Below, piece by piece: positions 63,515-64,000 of a DNA stretch of 64,000 nucleotides. Numbering within the stretch: the first letter of the stretch is position 1; each line of letters starts with the position of its first letter. This stretch comes from Salminus brasiliensis (taxonomy: Eukaryota; Chordata; Actinopteri; Characiformes; Bryconidae): NCBI RefSeq assembly GCF_030463535.1, contig NC_132891.1, positions 12,125,949-12,189,948 of the forward strand, in the 5' to 3' direction. The position numbers and the translations under genes were made by a program. The notes beneath the pieces were generated by a model that was not told the origin of the DNA, did not search any database, and worked only from the letters and a program-made list of their open reading frames with translations.

Positions 63515-64000
63515 TTGATTGTTTCATTACAATTTATTTTCAGGGCATGTATAGATACAGTGATATAACATCAGTAACCTTCACTGAAGGTGATCAACTC
63601 AAAACAGCTCAGGTTCTGAGAGCCTTCAAGTCTTCATAAACTCATAACAGAGAGCACACAGCTAATGTAGCTACATGAATAATATCTCATACATACAAAC
63701 GCATGCATTTATCTTTTCAAAATCACAAAGAACTTGTGTTACAAATGTTTAGACTGCACAGAGTCCAAAACCAACAAACTCATCTAGATCTCACTCCATA
63801 GGAGTGGAAAGCACTGGATTAAAGAGTGTCACAGACATTTTACACTCCAGAGTTCAGATTAGAGACGAACAGCAGTTTGTTCAAATAAAAAGTTCACTTT
63901 CCAAACAGAAAGCATTTCTTACACAGTAAGAGAAAGAAGATCAGAGGAAAAGCTTTCTTTGACTGAAAGCAGATTTCAAACAACCTGCAAACTGCAGAGA
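63515..64000 (-). other. her4: her copy 7, 3' UTR only (gene continues beyond window)
   Basis: Reverse complement of the her 3' UTR. AATAAA on minus at 63533-63538. A one-base-short AGAAATGC form and GGAAAGTG context match copy 3 rather than the other copies. The coding region lies to the right of 64000. Confidence 0.8.

Larger units (their letters stand above)
56551..64000. repeat. Inverted part of the her/geneB array
   Basis: Everything from 56551 to the right edge is the reverse complement of array sequence: her copy 6, spacer, geneB copy 5, and the 3' end of her copy 7. It lacks the LINE. Confidence 0.9.

Overview
The window is ray-finned fish (teleost) nuclear DNA. Genes are split by GT-AG introns, microsatellites are dense, and the repeats are fish types: tRNA-derived SINEs, Tc1/mariner-like MITEs and L2/CR1-type LINE tails. 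Left to right it carries the 3' part of rnf207 (+), icmt (-), draxin (-), an unrecognised 86-residue gene (-), and from about 26 kb to the right edge a tandem array of HES5-type (her4-like) bHLH repressor genes. The human counterparts of the named genes lie in 1p36 (RNF207 and ICMT adjacent; DRAXIN and HES5 elsewhere in 1p36), so this looks like rearranged 1p36 synteny. I inferred all exons by eye from splice sites and reading phase.

Layout: rnf207 334-6832, open at the left edge, with the RING exons outside the window. icmt 8976-11160, convergent with rnf207. draxin 13517-17577, coding for a short 259-residue form, with a probable non-coding first exon near 20.4 kb. The 86-residue gene is at 23650-24187. 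The first her4-like copy is at 26226-26821, divergent from it across 2 kb that is rich in RBPJ/CSL (Notch) sites.

From about 29.6 kb the DNA consists of units of about 6.8-7.5 kb. Each holds one her4-like gene (+) and one unrecognised seven-exon gene, called geneB here, on the opposite strand. geneB encodes a 220-residue protein with an N-terminal membrane anchor. Each her copy faces the next geneB tail to tail, and each geneB faces the following her copy head to head. Four such units are in direct orientation. After a junction at about 56.1-56.55 kb the array continues inverted: her copy 6 on -, geneB copy 5 on +, and the 3' UTR of a seventh her copy running off the right edge.

Three of the six complete her loci (copies 1, 2 and 6) are intact, with bHLH, Orange and WRPW. 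Copies 3, 4 and 5 are cut off just after the bHLH by a 1-base insertion (copy 3) or a shared CAG-to-TAG change (copies 4 and 5). geneB copy 4 has a stop at the first codon of its last exon. Shared indels, a shared LINE insertion and mosaic sharing of markers point to repeated unequal exchange and gene conversion.

How the genes may work together: all six her promoters keep the same 75-bp block (inverted CCAAT, CSL site TGTGAGAA, TATA box) plus an intronic CSL site, as expected for direct Notch targets. The 86-residue gene has the same inverted CCAAT-CSL-TATA order with nearly the same CCAAT-to-CSL spacing, so it may be a previously unnoticed Notch-responsive partner of the cluster.
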